A DNA stretch of 20,438 nucleotides from an uncultured Thiotrichaceae bacterium (GCA_937931765.1 CALHAO010000510.1:1-20438); one strand, 5' to 3'. Shown: positions 1-7,966, numbered from the stretch's first letter. The notes: generated by a model from the sequence alone, not told the origin. Numbers and translations: made by a program.

Positions 1-120
1 TATCTGAATGTAAACAGTATTCGTTCCGCCCAGCGTAAAAAGGGCTGGATCTATCGGCTTCTGGTTCAAATCTGCACTGATTTTAGGGTTTACTTGGGAT
101 TCAACCCCCAAAAATTCTGA
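1..120 (+). CDS. C-terminal tail of an unidentified protein (cut by left edge)
   Basis: Frame 1 is open from the first base to a TGA at 118-120 and encodes about 39 residues ending in GFNPQKF. The other two plus frames hit stops within 36 bases. The stop lies 8 bases before the ATG of the next gene, which suggests one transcription unit. The tail is basic and aromatic (RKKGWIYRLL) and carries no domain I recognise, so no function is offered. It could be chance read-through, but its length, composition and tight spacing to the next gene favour a real gene end. Confidence 0.5.
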   Translation, partial: YLNVNSIRSAQRKKGWIYRLLVQICTDFRVYLGFNPQKF

Positions 121-128
121 AGACAGAA

Positions 129-1022
129 ATGACCCAATTAATAAAAATAAAAAAAATGCACAGTTACTCTGTGCAACTAATAGCGACCACACTTTGCATA
201 TTATTGTGTTCTTATATCTTGTCAGTGAGTGCTGGTGAGCAGCGATCTGTCGATACTTCATTGACCATACCTGCTGAACTGAGTGTCCTGAGTAAGAAGG
301 TGCTCAGCAAATCTACCTCTGCAAATGGAAAAAGCCTGCAGCTAGGTATCAATTTACCAAAAAAATTATTAATCACTGATTCAGATATCAAATGGCAAAT
401 ACAACGGAGTGACAAAACAGTTCTTGAGCTGAAAGGACGTTATCATTCAGTTAGCTTACCCGATGGTTTATACAAAGTGCGTCTGCAAATCGGGAGGTAT
501 CAGGCAGAAAAACAAGTGATGCTTCAGGCAGGACAAAAAATTCAGCCCTACTTTCAGATGAATATCGGTCGCCTACAAGTCAGTGCTGATCATCCGGTTG
601 ACTGGGAGATTAAAGGGCCGGGCAATACGGTGTATCGGGTTAAGAATAAACAGTCAGTTAATGAAGTCCTGCCAGTAGGTAGGTATCAGATAAAAGCTGT
701 ATTGCCTGCTTTGGCTCAGCAGCAAGTGGTCGATGTGCTATCAGGACAGTATGTTGCGAAACACCTAACCGTGCCACTAGGTAAAGTAAACCTGATGGCT
801 ATTCGTAATAATCAACCGTTATTAAAGGCGATGGAATGGGAAGTGTTTCGTTTAGAGAAAAACAGTCGTCATAAGATTGGTGAGTATTATCTTCATTTCA
901 AGAGTATCAATGTACCACCCGGACAGTACGAAGCCGTCGCCCGTCATCAGGATCAAACCAGCAAACGCCGTTTCTGGGTGCAGAAAGAGACGACCAATAA
1001 AGTCGTGTTGGTCATGGAGTGA
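129..1022 (+). CDS. Secreted protein with three beta-rich repeats, unknown function
   Basis: I do not recognise this 297-residue protein. It begins with a basic stretch and a hydrophobic segment (about residues 14-35, ending SVSAGE) that looks like a signal peptide, so it should act in the periplasm or envelope. A second ATG at 156 (codon 10) is an equally good start. The mature part has three similar segments of 60-80 residues. Each carries a strand containing W-E/Q-I/V, a turn of the form LP-x-G-x-Y-x-V/I, and a later V-L-x-G-type strand: DGLYKV near 115, VGRYQI near 187, PGQYEA near 262. This resembles stacked Ig-like or PEGA-like beta-sandwich domains that bind carbohydrate or other envelope partners. 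That is inference from pattern only. It follows the upstream gene by 8 bases and ends in a hairpin that includes its stop codon. Confidence 0.75.
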   Translation: MTQLIKIKKMHSYSVQLIATTLCILLCSYILSVSAGEQRSVDTSLTIPAELSVLSKKVLSKSTSANGKSLQLGINLPKKLLITDSDIKWQIQRSDKTVLELKGRYHSVSLPDGLYKVRLQIGRYQAEKQVMLQAGQKIQPYFQMNIGRLQVSADHPVDWEIKGPGNTVYRVKNKQSVNEVLPVGRYQIKAVLPALAQQQVVDVLSGQYVAKHLTVPLGKVNLMAIRNNQPLLKAMEWEVFRLEKNSRHKIGEYYLHFKSINVPPGQYEAVARHQDQTSKRRFWVQKETTNKVVLVME

Positions 1023-1034
1023 CACGACTTTATT
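996..1034. terminator. Bidirectional hairpin terminator overlapping a stop codon
   Basis: AATAAAGTCGTGT (996-1008) is perfectly complementary to ACACGACTTTATT (1022-1034): 13 pairs around a 13-base loop. The right arm includes the last base of the upstream gene's TGA (1020-1022). Reading either way, the G/C-containing core is followed by TTTATT. The hairpin lies between two convergent genes, so it probably ends transcripts from both sides. Confidence 0.7.
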
Positions 1035-1049
1035 AGTCAATCCGGCATC

Positions 1050-1595
1050 TTATCCAACAGCTACTGAATCCTTGGTACGCTGCGCTAGCTTTACATAATG
1101 CTCGGCTGAATAAGTAAAGTAGGCCAGCTCTTTATCTGTCAAAGGGCGTGCTTGCTTAACCGGACTCCCTGTCCATAGAAAGCCACTCTCAAGGTGCTTC
1201 CCCGGAGGAACAAGGCTACCTGCGCCGATAATAGTGTTATCTTCAATTATGACACCATCAAGAACGGTGGCATTCATACCGATCAGACAGCGGTTTCCAA
1301 TCGTGCAGGCATGCAGAACGGCTTTATGTCCGATAGTCACATCGTCACCAACGATCAGCGGTAAACCGCCGGGGCGGGTAAATGGCCCATCATGTGTAAC
1401 GTGCAATACAGCCCCGTCTTGTACATTAGTGCGCTCACCTATTGTAATAGCATTCACATCGCCCCGCAGCACAGCCATCGGCCATACAGAGCTACCCTCG
1501 GCTAAGCTTGTCTGGCCACTGACATAAGCCATGTCGTCTACATAAGCACTGGCATGAATATCCGGCGTGTGTTCCGCAAATTGTTTAATGGTCAT
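1050..1595 (-). CDS. yrdA: Gamma-carbonic-anhydrase-like hexapeptide protein (YrdA/PaaY type)
   Basis: This 181-residue protein has the left-handed beta-helix hexapeptide repeats of the gamma-class carbonic anhydrase family (NVQDGAVLH, IGHKAVLHACTIG, IGAGSLV). The metal-site histidines H65, H90 and H95 match the three zinc ligands of the Methanosarcina Cam enzyme by spacing. R44, D46 and Q59 match the conserved R-x-D pair and glutamine. The acidic proton-shuttle loop of Cam is absent, as in the bacterial YrdA/PaaY/CaiE branch. Many of that branch show no hydratase activity in vitro, so carbonic anhydrase activity is possible but unproven. The ATG overlaps the end of ycgL by 4 bases (ATGA), so the two are translationally coupled. 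It is the last gene of its minus-strand group. Confidence 0.9.
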   Translation of the reverse strand: MTIKQFAEHTPDIHASAYVDDMAYVSGQTSLAEGSSVWPMAVLRGDVNAITIGERTNVQDGAVLHVTHDGPFTRPGGLPLIVGDDVTIGHKAVLHACTIGNRCLIGMNATVLDGVIIEDNTIIGAGSLVPPGKHLESGFLWTGSPVKQARPLTDKELAYFTYSAEHYVKLAQRTKDSVAVG

Positions 1596-1852
1596 GTAGG
1601 ATTGCCTTGATACTTTGTTTTATCACCGGGCGGCATTTGCAGAAAGAAGCCGTTTTCATTAATGTGTTGCAGGACTTCAGTTGCATCTGCCAGAACCAGC
1701 TGGCGGGTTTCATTCAGCTCAAAGCGGAATGAGAATTCTGCCTCACCAAACAGTTTTACCAGTGATTCCGGCACTTCAGAAAAGTCGCCTTGTTTAGGCA
1801 AAAACAGGTAAGTCTGGTGTCGGTGTTTGCTACGGTAAACATAACATTGCAT
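1592..1852 (-). CDS. ycgL: YcgL-domain protein
   Basis: This 86-residue protein matches the YcgL family in length and pattern: an opening like MQCYVYRS, then YLFLP, a central LVKLFGE segment, and a conserved closing segment GFFLQMPP. The fold is a small alpha/beta domain confined largely to gammaproteobacteria. No molecular function is established for it to my knowledge. It starts 13 bases after the upstream membrane-protein gene, with AGGA about 11 bases before the ATG, and its end overlaps the YrdA-like gene by 4 bases. The three genes probably form one operon. Confidence 0.9.
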   Translation of the reverse strand: MQCYVYRSKHRHQTYLFLPKQGDFSEVPESLVKLFGEAEFSFRFELNETRQLVLADATEVLQHINENGFFLQMPPGDKTKYQGNPT

Positions 1853-1865
1853 AACGGAAAAATTC

Positions 1866-2495
1866 CTACTGTTTACGCATCACTTCAGCGTTTGTAATAT
1901 CATCGAAGCCGATTCGTTGTTCGATTACACCGCCACTGGCGCGACGTTCAACCAGGATGCCGTTATCTGTTATTCCCAGTACTTTGCCTTCAAAGGTTTT
2001 ACGGTCAGTACGGGTAATGCGTGCATAACTACCGATGTATTCACCCAGACTTGTGCTGGCAACTTTTTGGTAAGTCATTTTGTACAGGGCTTTCTTGGGC
2101 AGTACCTGGCCTGGTGCTAACGGAGCAGCGGGTGTGTCATCATCAGCGACGGTGTCCTGTGCGGAGGGAATACGTTCCCGTGTATTATCATCCAGCGCAC
2201 CTTCAGCAACAGGCCCGGGTAAACTAATGCCTGTCTCGTGAGCGTACCGGTACACATGCTCCTCAGCACCGGCATACCAGCTGCCAACGGCTACCAGAAG
2301 GCCGATAATGCCGGTAAATACCCAGCCATACACCTTGTGCCAGATGCCGGGTAGTATTAATAAATTAATAACCGGAAAAGCAGAAACAATGCCGGTAACA
2401 AAATGGTGCCCGAAACCAGCAAAGATGACTCTTAACCAGCTGGCCACAAACAGTAGCACGCCAATAACAAATGCAGTAAGTAGCAAGTATTCCAC
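1866..2495 (-). CDS. Membrane protein with a C-terminal Sm/SH3-like domain
   Basis: The 209-residue product has hydrophobic segments at about residues 3-28, 33-50 and 55-75, then a polar linker rich in D and P (about 95-130), and a compact C-terminal beta domain (about 140-209). The last part reads YIGSYARITRTD, FEGKVLGITDNG, ILVERR and IGFDDI, the strand-turn rhythm of an Sm/LSm or SH3-like barrel. The start is a GTG, supported by AAGGAAG seven bases upstream. It is followed by ycgL after 13 bases. I do not recognise the family. The layout suggests a cytoplasmic barrel tethered to the inner membrane, which could bind a peptide, RNA or a partner protein; no function can be assigned. Confidence 0.8.
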   Translation of the reverse strand: MEYLLLTAFVIGVLLFVASWLRVIFAGFGHHFVTGIVSAFPVINLLILPGIWHKVYGWVFTGIIGLLVAVGSWYAGAEEHVYRYAHETGISLPGPVAEGALDDNTRERIPSAQDTVADDDTPAAPLAPGQVLPKKALYKMTYQKVASTSLGEYIGSYARITRTDRKTFEGKVLGITDNGILVERRASGGVIEQRIGFDDITNAEVMRKQ

Positions 2496-2538
2496 AGTGT
2501 ATCTTCCTTTATCCTTTTATTCGTATCACTACCGGATT

Positions 2539-4437
2539 CTAATCTTCCAGATAAGTATACCCGATTAACCCAGCTTCAATTTCGCGCAGCAACAGCTTTT
2601 GACGATCCTTGTCTGTTACTGTTATAGCTAGTTTTCGACGACACTGCGCCAATAAATTTTTTGGTTCAAAGTGCACATAGCGTAGCAATTCATCGGTGGT
2701 ATCACCACGTTCCGGCTCACTAATTTCGTATTTGCCATCATCCAGCAACTGAACATTAATAGAGTCAGTATCACCAAATAAGTTATGTAAATCACCCAGT
2801 ATTTCCTGATACGCTCCCAACATAAACATGCCCAACAAGTAAGTCTCTCCGGGCTTCAGCCTATGCAATGGTAGTGTACTGTCGAGCTTGCCAGCATTGA
2901 CATAACGGGCAATCGTTCCGTCAGAATCACAGGTCATATCTTGCAGTGTTGCCCGCTGTTCAGGAAACTCATCCAGCCTGTGTAAAGGCATAATCGGCAC
3001 AATCTGGTCAATGGCCCACACATCCGGCATTGACTGGAACAGTGAGAAGTTACAGAAGTATTTGTCAGACAGCTTTTCACGCAAACCATTGCGAATTTCC
3101 TGATCAAGTGCTTCAAATAGTTCTGGTTGATTCAGTAGCTGGTAACAGATACTGCGATTCAGCTCCTCTGCCCGCGCCCGTTGTTCCAGATCAATGACAC
3201 CATGTGCATACATACCGTGAGCTTCACTCAGCCAGTAACTAGCATCGTGATAAATTTCTGATGGTGGCAAAGTGGTTTCATTTTTGTACAAGCGATACAA
3301 GTTGTGCAGTATCGCAGGGTCAGTCGTATCCGGCTCTGAGGGAACCGGTATTTCTTGTGACTGCTCAGGATCAGTGCCGATGACATTAGTGATCAACATG
3401 GCATGGTGTGCGGTCATGCCACGTCCGGACTCCGTAATAAAATCAGGGAAAGGCAGTTCATATTGTTCACAAACATCCAGGATGCTACGTACCACAATAT
3501 TGGCATACTCTTGAGTCGTGTAATTAATGGAGCAGTCATTACGTGAACGTGAACCCTCATAATCCACACCCAAACCACCTCCTACATCAACAACCTGGAG
3601 GTTAGCACCCAGGCGATGCAACTCGGCGAAGTAACGGCTGGCTTCACGCATGCCTTTTTGGATATCCTGAATATTGGCGATTTGTGAACCCATATGAAAA
3701 TGCAGTAATTGCAACTTATCCAGTGCACCCACTGCTTTTAGCTTTTCCAGCATTTGTAAGGACTGTGCTGCAGATAAACCAAACTTGGATTTCTCACCAC
3801 CGGTGTTCTGCCACTTGCCCTTGCCCAGTGAATATAAGCGTACCCGTACACCTAATAACGGCGCTATTTGTAGTTTTTCTGACTCTTCAAGTACTTCATC
3901 CAGCTCGGAAGGTTTTTCAATAACAATGTAAATTTGGTGGCCCATTTGGCGACCGATCAGCGCCAGTCGTAGGTATTCGCGGTCTTTGTAGCCATTACAA
4001 ATAATAGTGCTGCCGGAAGGCGCTGTGCCTAGCACAGCCATTAATTCCGGTTTACTGCCTGCCTCCAGACCGACCTGATCACCGCCCCCGACCAGAAGCT
4101 GTTCAACCACACTGCGTTGTTGATTGACCTTTATCGGATAAATAGCAGTATAGCGGCTGTGTTGGCCACAGTTTTCGATGGCAGTATTAAATGCTATTTG
4201 CAGACGCTTAACCCGATCATGCAGCACATCAACAAAGCGCACTAACAGTGGCCAGCGCATACCTTGCTCATGATGCAAATGCTGAGCCAGCTCATAAAGA
4301 TCAATTTGTAGCGAGGGCTGATCCGGCAGTTGCATAGTGACATTGCCACTTTTATTAATATCAAAATAGCCATTACCCCAGTGATTAACACTGTAGAGCT
4401 GGCGGGCGGATTGAATATTCCAGTGAGGTGTATGCAT
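2539..4437 (-). CDS. speA: Biosynthetic arginine decarboxylase (PLP-dependent)
   Basis: SpeA converts arginine to agmatine and CO2, the first step of the agmatine route to putrescine and spermidine. The 632-residue length is close to the E. coli enzyme (658), and the fold-III alanine-racemase-like architecture is complete. K103 in YPIKVNQQ is the Schiff-base lysine. H248 in HFHMGSQI stacks on the PLP ring, GGGLG (286-290) holds the phosphate, and ESGR (336-339) is present. C503 in TCDSDG, the active-site cysteine contributed by the partner subunit, is also present, as is GAYQE (541-545). The ATG at 4437 gives an N-terminus in register with the family, but it lacks a strong ribosome-binding site. 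No speB (agmatinase) or agmatine deiminase is adjacent. A poor -35/-10 pair may lie upstream (TTTTAC, 16 bases, TATTTA on the minus strand). Confidence 0.96.
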   Translation of the reverse strand: MHTPHWNIQSARQLYSVNHWGNGYFDINKSGNVTMQLPDQPSLQIDLYELAQHLHHEQGMRWPLLVRFVDVLHDRVKRLQIAFNTAIENCGQHSRYTAIYPIKVNQQRSVVEQLLVGGGDQVGLEAGSKPELMAVLGTAPSGSTIICNGYKDREYLRLALIGRQMGHQIYIVIEKPSELDEVLEESEKLQIAPLLGVRVRLYSLGKGKWQNTGGEKSKFGLSAAQSLQMLEKLKAVGALDKLQLLHFHMGSQIANIQDIQKGMREASRYFAELHRLGANLQVVDVGGGLGVDYEGSRSRNDCSINYTTQEYANIVVRSILDVCEQYELPFPDFITESGRGMTAHHAMLITNVIGTDPEQSQEIPVPSEPDTTDPAILHNLYRLYKNETTLPPSEIYHDASYWLSEAHGMYAHGVIDLEQRARAEELNRSICYQLLNQPELFEALDQEIRNGLREKLSDKYFCNFSLFQSMPDVWAIDQIVPIMPLHRLDEFPEQRATLQDMTCDSDGTIARYVNAGKLDSTLPLHRLKPGETYLLGMFMLGAYQEILGDLHNLFGDTDSINVQLLDDGKYEISEPERGDTTDELLRYVHFEPKNLLAQCRRKLAITVTDKDRQKLLLREIEAGLIGYTYLED

Positions 4438-4519
4438 GGTTTCGTCAACAGTTCTTAATGGCTGTAAATAGTGTTCATGCTGCTAGGTAAAACGAAAATA
4501 GCGGGTTGGATTTGTTAGT

Positions 4520-4551
4520 CCTGTCTGTCACCCTTAATAGTGACAGACAGG
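4520..4551 (-). terminator. Perfect 12-bp hairpin after maeB
   Basis: CCTGTCTGTCAC (4520-4531) pairs perfectly with GTGACAGACAGG (4540-4551) around an 8-base loop. It lies 7 bases beyond the maeB stop on the minus strand. No run of T follows the stem in that direction, so it is not a textbook intrinsic terminator. It may be a transcript-end stabilising hairpin or a protein-binding palindrome in the speA leader. Confidence 0.5.
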
Positions 4552-4558
4552 TGCCGCT

Positions 4559-5788
4559 TTATTTCAAAGCAGTACGGGCAACACCAGTTTCAACAGCAGC
4601 ACGTGATACTGCTGTCGGAATACGATCCATCAAACGCGGATCTAAGGGTGTCGGGATAATATAATCTTTACCAAACTTCATTTCGGCTTTCTTGTACGCA
4701 TCCAGCACAGATTGTGGCACAGGTTCTTTTGCCAGCTCAGCTAAGGCGTGCACAGTGGCAACCAGCATTTCTGTATTAATAGACCGGGCACGAACATCTA
4801 ATGCGCCACGGAACAAAAACGGGAAGCATAAGACATTGTTAATTTGGTTTGGGTAATCACTGCGTCCGGTTGCCATAATCAGATCATCACGAGTAGCTAG
4901 TGCTAACTCAGGTGAAATTTCCGGATTAGGGTTAGATAGTGCAAATACAATCGGGTTAGGTGCCATGCTCGTCAGCATTTCAGCACTAACGATATCAGGG
5001 CCGGATAAACCAATAATGACGTCGGCACCCTCGCAAGCATCAGCCAGTGAGCGACGCTCTGTTTCAACCGCATAAGCTGCTTTGTACTCATTCAAGTCGT
5101 CACGCCCGGTATGAATGATACCCTTGCGATCAATCATATACAGGTTTTCTTTGCTCGCACCCAGTGCCGTCAGCAGGTTCATTGATGCGATACCTGCGGC
5201 ACCGGCACCGATGCATACGATGCGGACGTCGGCCATTTTCTTGTTTTGTAATTCCAGTGCGCCCATCAATCCGGCACAGATAATAACGGCTGTACCGTGT
5301 TGGTCGTCATGAAATACCGGAATATCTAACATAGCCTGTAGACGTTTTTCGATTTCAAAACAACGTGGCGCAGAGATGTCTTCCAGATTAATGCCGCCGA
5401 AAGTAGGTGCAATATTTTTTACGGTCTGAATAAACTCTTCTGTATCTTGTGTTGCGACTTCAATATCAAACACATCAACATCAGCGAAGCGCTTGAACAA
5501 CACGCCTTTGCCTTCCATAACAGGTTTGCCAGCCAGGCCACCAACATTGCCCAAACCTAATACGGCAGAACCTTCAGAAATAACGCCGACCAGATTGCCC
5601 TTGCCAGTGTATAGATAGGCAGCTTCAGGGTCCTGGTGGATTTCTTTTACTGGTTCAGCCACACCCGGACTATAAGCGAGTGCCAAATCTTCTTGTGTTG
5701 CAGTCGGTTTAGTAATTTCGGTGGCTATTTTGCCGGGCTTAGGCTCTGCATGATATCGCAGTGCGTCCTCGCGTAATGTACTGGTCAT
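4559..5788 (-). CDS. maeB: NADP-type malic enzyme, short form
   Basis: This enzyme oxidatively decarboxylates malate to pyruvate and supplies NAD(P)H. The 409 residues are the malic-enzyme portion only. The C-terminal phosphotransacetylase-like domain of long MaeB (about 760 residues) is missing; such short forms are common and this is not a truncation, since the product ends in a normal helical tail and stop. Visible residues: catalytic Tyr39 in LAYSPGVAEP, catalytic Lys94 in MEGKGVLFK, metal ligands E136 and D137 (NLEDIS) and D161/D162 in HDDQHGT, and a Rossmann motif GAGAAG (194-199). NAD or NADP preference cannot be read with certainty. The ATG is preceded by AGGAA. The gene is bounded by a strong hairpin upstream and another hairpin downstream, so it is probably transcribed alone. 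Confidence 0.93.
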   Translation of the reverse strand: MTSTLREDALRYHAEPKPGKIATEITKPTATQEDLALAYSPGVAEPVKEIHQDPEAAYLYTGKGNLVGVISEGSAVLGLGNVGGLAGKPVMEGKGVLFKRFADVDVFDIEVATQDTEEFIQTVKNIAPTFGGINLEDISAPRCFEIEKRLQAMLDIPVFHDDQHGTAVIICAGLMGALELQNKKMADVRIVCIGAGAAGIASMNLLTALGASKENLYMIDRKGIIHTGRDDLNEYKAAYAVETERRSLADACEGADVIIGLSGPDIVSAEMLTSMAPNPIVFALSNPNPEISPELALATRDDLIMATGRSDYPNQINNVLCFPFLFRGALDVRARSINTEMLVATVHALAELAKEPVPQSVLDAYKKAEMKFGKDYIIPTPLDPRLMDRIPTAVSRAAVETGVARTALK

Positions 5789-5844
5789 GTGTTGTTCCTG
5801 AAAAGATTAAGTTGTGGGAATGAGTGGTTTATCATAACGCCAAA

Positions 5845-5880
5845 ATGAAAAAAGCGCCTTATAGAAGGCGCTTTTTTCAT
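5845..5880. terminator. Strong bidirectional intrinsic terminator
   Basis: ATGAAAAAAGCGCCTT (5845-5860) is perfectly complementary to AAGGCGCTTTTTTCAT (5865-5880): 16 pairs closed by the four-base loop ATAG. The G/C core GCGCC/GGCGC is flanked by six A on one side and six T on the other, so it works from either strand. It sits after rpmE2 and before maeB on the minus strand. Confidence 0.93.
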
Positions 5881-5912
5881 TAGATCCGGTATCGCAGTAA
5901 CGATAGGGACGA

Positions 5913-6155
5913 TTAACCGCGTGAAAAACGACGGTTGAATTTGTCGATCTGACCGGCTGTTGTATTTAGTGACTGCTTTCCCGTGTAAAACGGGTGAGAC
6001 TGACTAGAAATTTCCACTTTAACCAGCGGATATTCCTGTCCTTCAAAATCAATCGTTTCTTTTGTATTTACAGTAGAACGGGTCAGAAATGTGAAGCCGC
6101 TGGCCAGATCCTGAAATACGACTTCTTTATAATTTGGATGAATACCAGGCTTCAT
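5913..6155 (-). CDS. rpmE2: Large-subunit ribosomal protein L31, type B (zinc-free)
   Basis: L31 sits at the interface of the 50S and 30S subunits. The 80-residue product opens MKPGIHPNYKEV and has the type-B insert (TFLTRSTV, YPLVKVEIS) and the conserved HPFYTGKQ motif before a basic tail. It contains no cysteine, so it cannot use the zinc site of the C+ form. In many proteobacteria this C- form replaces zinc L31 when zinc is scarce; whether a C+ paralogue exists here cannot be seen. GAGG is placed well before the ATG. A candidate sigma-70-like promoter lies about 42 bases upstream, and a strong terminator follows, so it is likely a single-gene transcript. Confidence 0.95.
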   Translation of the reverse strand: MKPGIHPNYKEVVFQDLASGFTFLTRSTVNTKETIDFEGQEYPLVKVEISSQSHPFYTGKQSLNTTAGQIDKFNRRFSRG

Positions 6156-6196
6156 ACCGTGTCCTCATGTTAATCGGATTGTGAGAAAGGGGCCGA

Positions 6197-6226
6197 ATGA
6201 TAACAAAACAGCGTGCCCAATCGCAA
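6197..6226 (-). promoter_or_regulatory. Candidate sigma-70-type promoter of rpmE2
   Basis: Reading the minus strand, TTGCGA (6226-6221) is followed after 18 bases by TATCAT (6202-6197). Each matches four or five of the six consensus bases. The -10 box lies about 42 bases before the rpmE2 ATG. This is a match by eye only. Confidence 0.4.
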
Positions 6227-6248
6227 ATACTATTTTTCGCTTATGCTG

Positions 6249-6290
6249 TGAAAGTTGAAAACTTTCATGCTTGCGGGCTTGTAGCTCGCA
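6249..6290 (-). other. Two adjacent hairpins after the SIMPL-domain gene
   Basis: Downstream of the SIMPL gene stop are two short inverted repeats: GCGGGCT/AGCTCGC (6273-6289, three-base loop, one non-Watson-Crick pair) and TGAAAGTT/AACTTTCA (6249-6267, three-base loop, perfect). Neither is followed by a clear T run. They may together end the upstream transcript; otherwise nothing else is recognisable in 6230-6300. Confidence 0.35.
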
Positions 6291-6305
6291 TATGTGCGTT
6301 AGTCA

Positions 6306-7022
6306 TTAATTGGCAGACAGTTCAATCTGTGCGTTAACTGATACCCGCACCTTTTGTTTACCAGCATTCAGATTGGGTGCTGCTGGTGCTGCATCCGACA
6401 TCATCATAGCTTCAGAGCGTGCACCCCGGAACATCGGTTGTGGGAAATCACCTGCGGTTTGGATATCTAACTGAACCACACGGTATTCAGAGCGTTCCAT
6501 ATTAGCTTGCACTTGTGCGGCGCGGTTTTTAAAACTGGCTAATGCTTCGCTGATCAGCGTTTCTTCGGTCGTTTTACGCACCTGAGTAGAAATACTGTAA
6601 GCGATAGACTGGACGCGTAGTTTTTCCTGAAGCTCACCTAGCAGGCCACTGAGCACTTTACTGTCTTTGCTTTTTAGCTCGATACTTTGCCGTACCTGCC
6701 AGCCATCTACACGGCCATTTTTATAGACCGGATTAGTGGTATAGCCCAGCGTTCGGCTCTCAATCAAACCCTCTGTTCCGGCAATAGCCATCGCCCAACT
6801 TATATCTTTATTTACCGTATCAGATAATTCTGCAGTGTTTTGTCCGGTCTGGCTGGCAAACAGTGTGGCAGTCAGTACGTCATTCTCAACCTTTTTTTCA
6901 GCACTGACAGCAAAGCTGATCCGGTCATAGCTGATTGCTTCGGCGGCAAAGCTGTGTCCTGCAATTAATAGCAGGCCGGAGAACAAGCTGGTTTGGATTA
7001 ATTTCTGGAGCTTCATCTGCAT
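6306..7022 (-). CDS. Periplasmic SIMPL-domain (DUF541) protein
   Basis: The 238-residue product has a signal peptide (hydrophobic segment from about residue 12 to 25, ending HSFAAEA) and a SIMPL/DUF541-type body. Features of that family are an opening strand ISFAVSAEKKVENDVLTATL, a helix with an NKDISWAMAIA segment, YTTNPVY followed by GWQVRQSIELKS, LLGELQ, and a central SEALASFKNRAAQVQANM helix. The domain also forms the oligomeric periplasmic proteins BP26 and YggE. No enzymatic role is established; YggE has been linked to oxidative stress. Codon 3 is also ATG, and the GAGG upstream is better spaced for that second ATG (7016), so the true product may be two residues shorter. It lies downstream of ubiA in the same direction, 77 bases away. 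Confidence 0.85.
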   Translation of the reverse strand: MQMKLQKLIQTSLFSGLLLIAGHSFAAEAISYDRISFAVSAEKKVENDVLTATLFASQTGQNTAELSDTVNKDISWAMAIAGTEGLIESRTLGYTTNPVYKNGRVDGWQVRQSIELKSKDSKVLSGLLGELQEKLRVQSIAYSISTQVRKTTEETLISEALASFKNRAAQVQANMERSEYRVVQLDIQTAGDFPQPMFRGARSEAMMMSDAAPAAPNLNAGKQKVRVSVNAQIELSAN

Positions 7023-7099
7023 CTACCTCACTGGATTGTTGTTTTGTTTATGACTGTATGGTTACTGAAAAGTTTTTCACCTTATCAGTGGGTGTATGA

Positions 7100-7966
7100 T
7101 TAGCCGATGGTGTAATTAAGAAAAATACCGATAAAAATAATCATGCCGACCCAGTTATTGTTCAGGAATGCCTTCAGGCTGAGCAGCCGGTCACGATCGC
7201 GAATCAAATATTGCTGATACACAAAAAGGCTTGCAGCCAGTAGCAGTGAGAGCCAGAACCAGATGCCCAGTGCATTCAGCTTGCCGACGATACTTAATAA
7301 TACCAGCGTGCTGATTTGCAAAATGCCAACCCATAGCCGGTCATAGTCACCGAATAAGATCGCCGTAGATTTCACGCCGATTTTCAGATCATCCTCACGA
7401 TCACACATGCCATATAGGGTGTCATAACCTGTCGTCCACAATAGGTTGGCAGCGAATAACAGCCATGCCCCCAGCGGTGGGAGCTGATTAGTGACAGCAG
7501 TAAACGCCATTAAGATAGCCGATGAAAAAGCCACGCCCAGGTAAGCCTGTGGCAAATGATGGTAGCGTTTCATAAAGGGGTAGGAAGCGGTGAGTAAGAC
7601 GGAGGCAATAGAAAATAGGATGGTTAGCCAGTTAAGTTGTAATACCAGTACTAAAGCCACTGCTATCAATAGCCCAAATACTGTCAGCGCTTCACGTAAA
7701 GTAATATTCCCTGCTGCTAGTGGCCTGTCTCGGGTGCGTTCAACATGAGCATCGATATTACGGTCTGCAATGTCATTAATGGCGCACCCTGCTGAGCGCA
7801 TAATGAAAACGCCCAACACAAAGATAATCAGCAATTTAATGTCAGGAAGGCCTTCAGAGGCAATCCATAGCGCCCACAAAGTGGGCCACAAGACCAAATA
7901 ACTTCCAATTGGACGTTCAATGCGAATCAGGCGGCCATAGTGATGCAGATTGGTAAGCACTAGCAT
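7100..7966 (-). CDS. ubiA: 4-hydroxybenzoate polyprenyltransferase
   Basis: UbiA is the inner-membrane prenyltransferase that attaches the polyprenyl tail to 4-hydroxybenzoate in ubiquinone synthesis. The 288-residue length is typical. The first aspartate-rich motif NDIADRNID (D65, D68, D72) binds Mg-prenyl diphosphate. The second, YDTLYGMCDREDD (D182, D189, D193), is intact. About eight or nine hydrophobic helices separate them. The N-terminal RLIRIERPIGSYLVLWPTLW matches the proteobacterial UbiA signature rather than the heme (CyoE) or menaquinone (MenA) relatives. GGTGGA stands before the ATG. The chorismate lyase gene ubiC, often adjacent, is not present here; the 142 bases upstream contain no gene. 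Confidence 0.96.
   Translation of the reverse strand: MLVLTNLHHYGRLIRIERPIGSYLVLWPTLWALWIASEGLPDIKLLIIFVLGVFIMRSAGCAINDIADRNIDAHVERTRDRPLAAGNITLREALTVFGLLIAVALVLVLQLNWLTILFSIASVLLTASYPFMKRYHHLPQAYLGVAFSSAILMAFTAVTNQLPPLGAWLLFAANLLWTTGYDTLYGMCDREDDLKIGVKSTAILFGDYDRLWVGILQISTLVLLSIVGKLNALGIWFWLSLLLAASLFVYQQYLIRDRDRLLSLKAFLNNNWVGMIIFIGIFLNYTIG

Noticed and set aside
4559..5788. Truncated MaeB, lacking its phosphotransacetylase domain
   Set aside because: The short form is a normal variant; the product ends cleanly and no remnant of the missing domain follows.
6156..6305. Possible Zur operator before rpmE2
   Set aside because: Only a GTTAT half-site (overlapping the candidate -10) is visible; no full inverted repeat of the Zur type is present.
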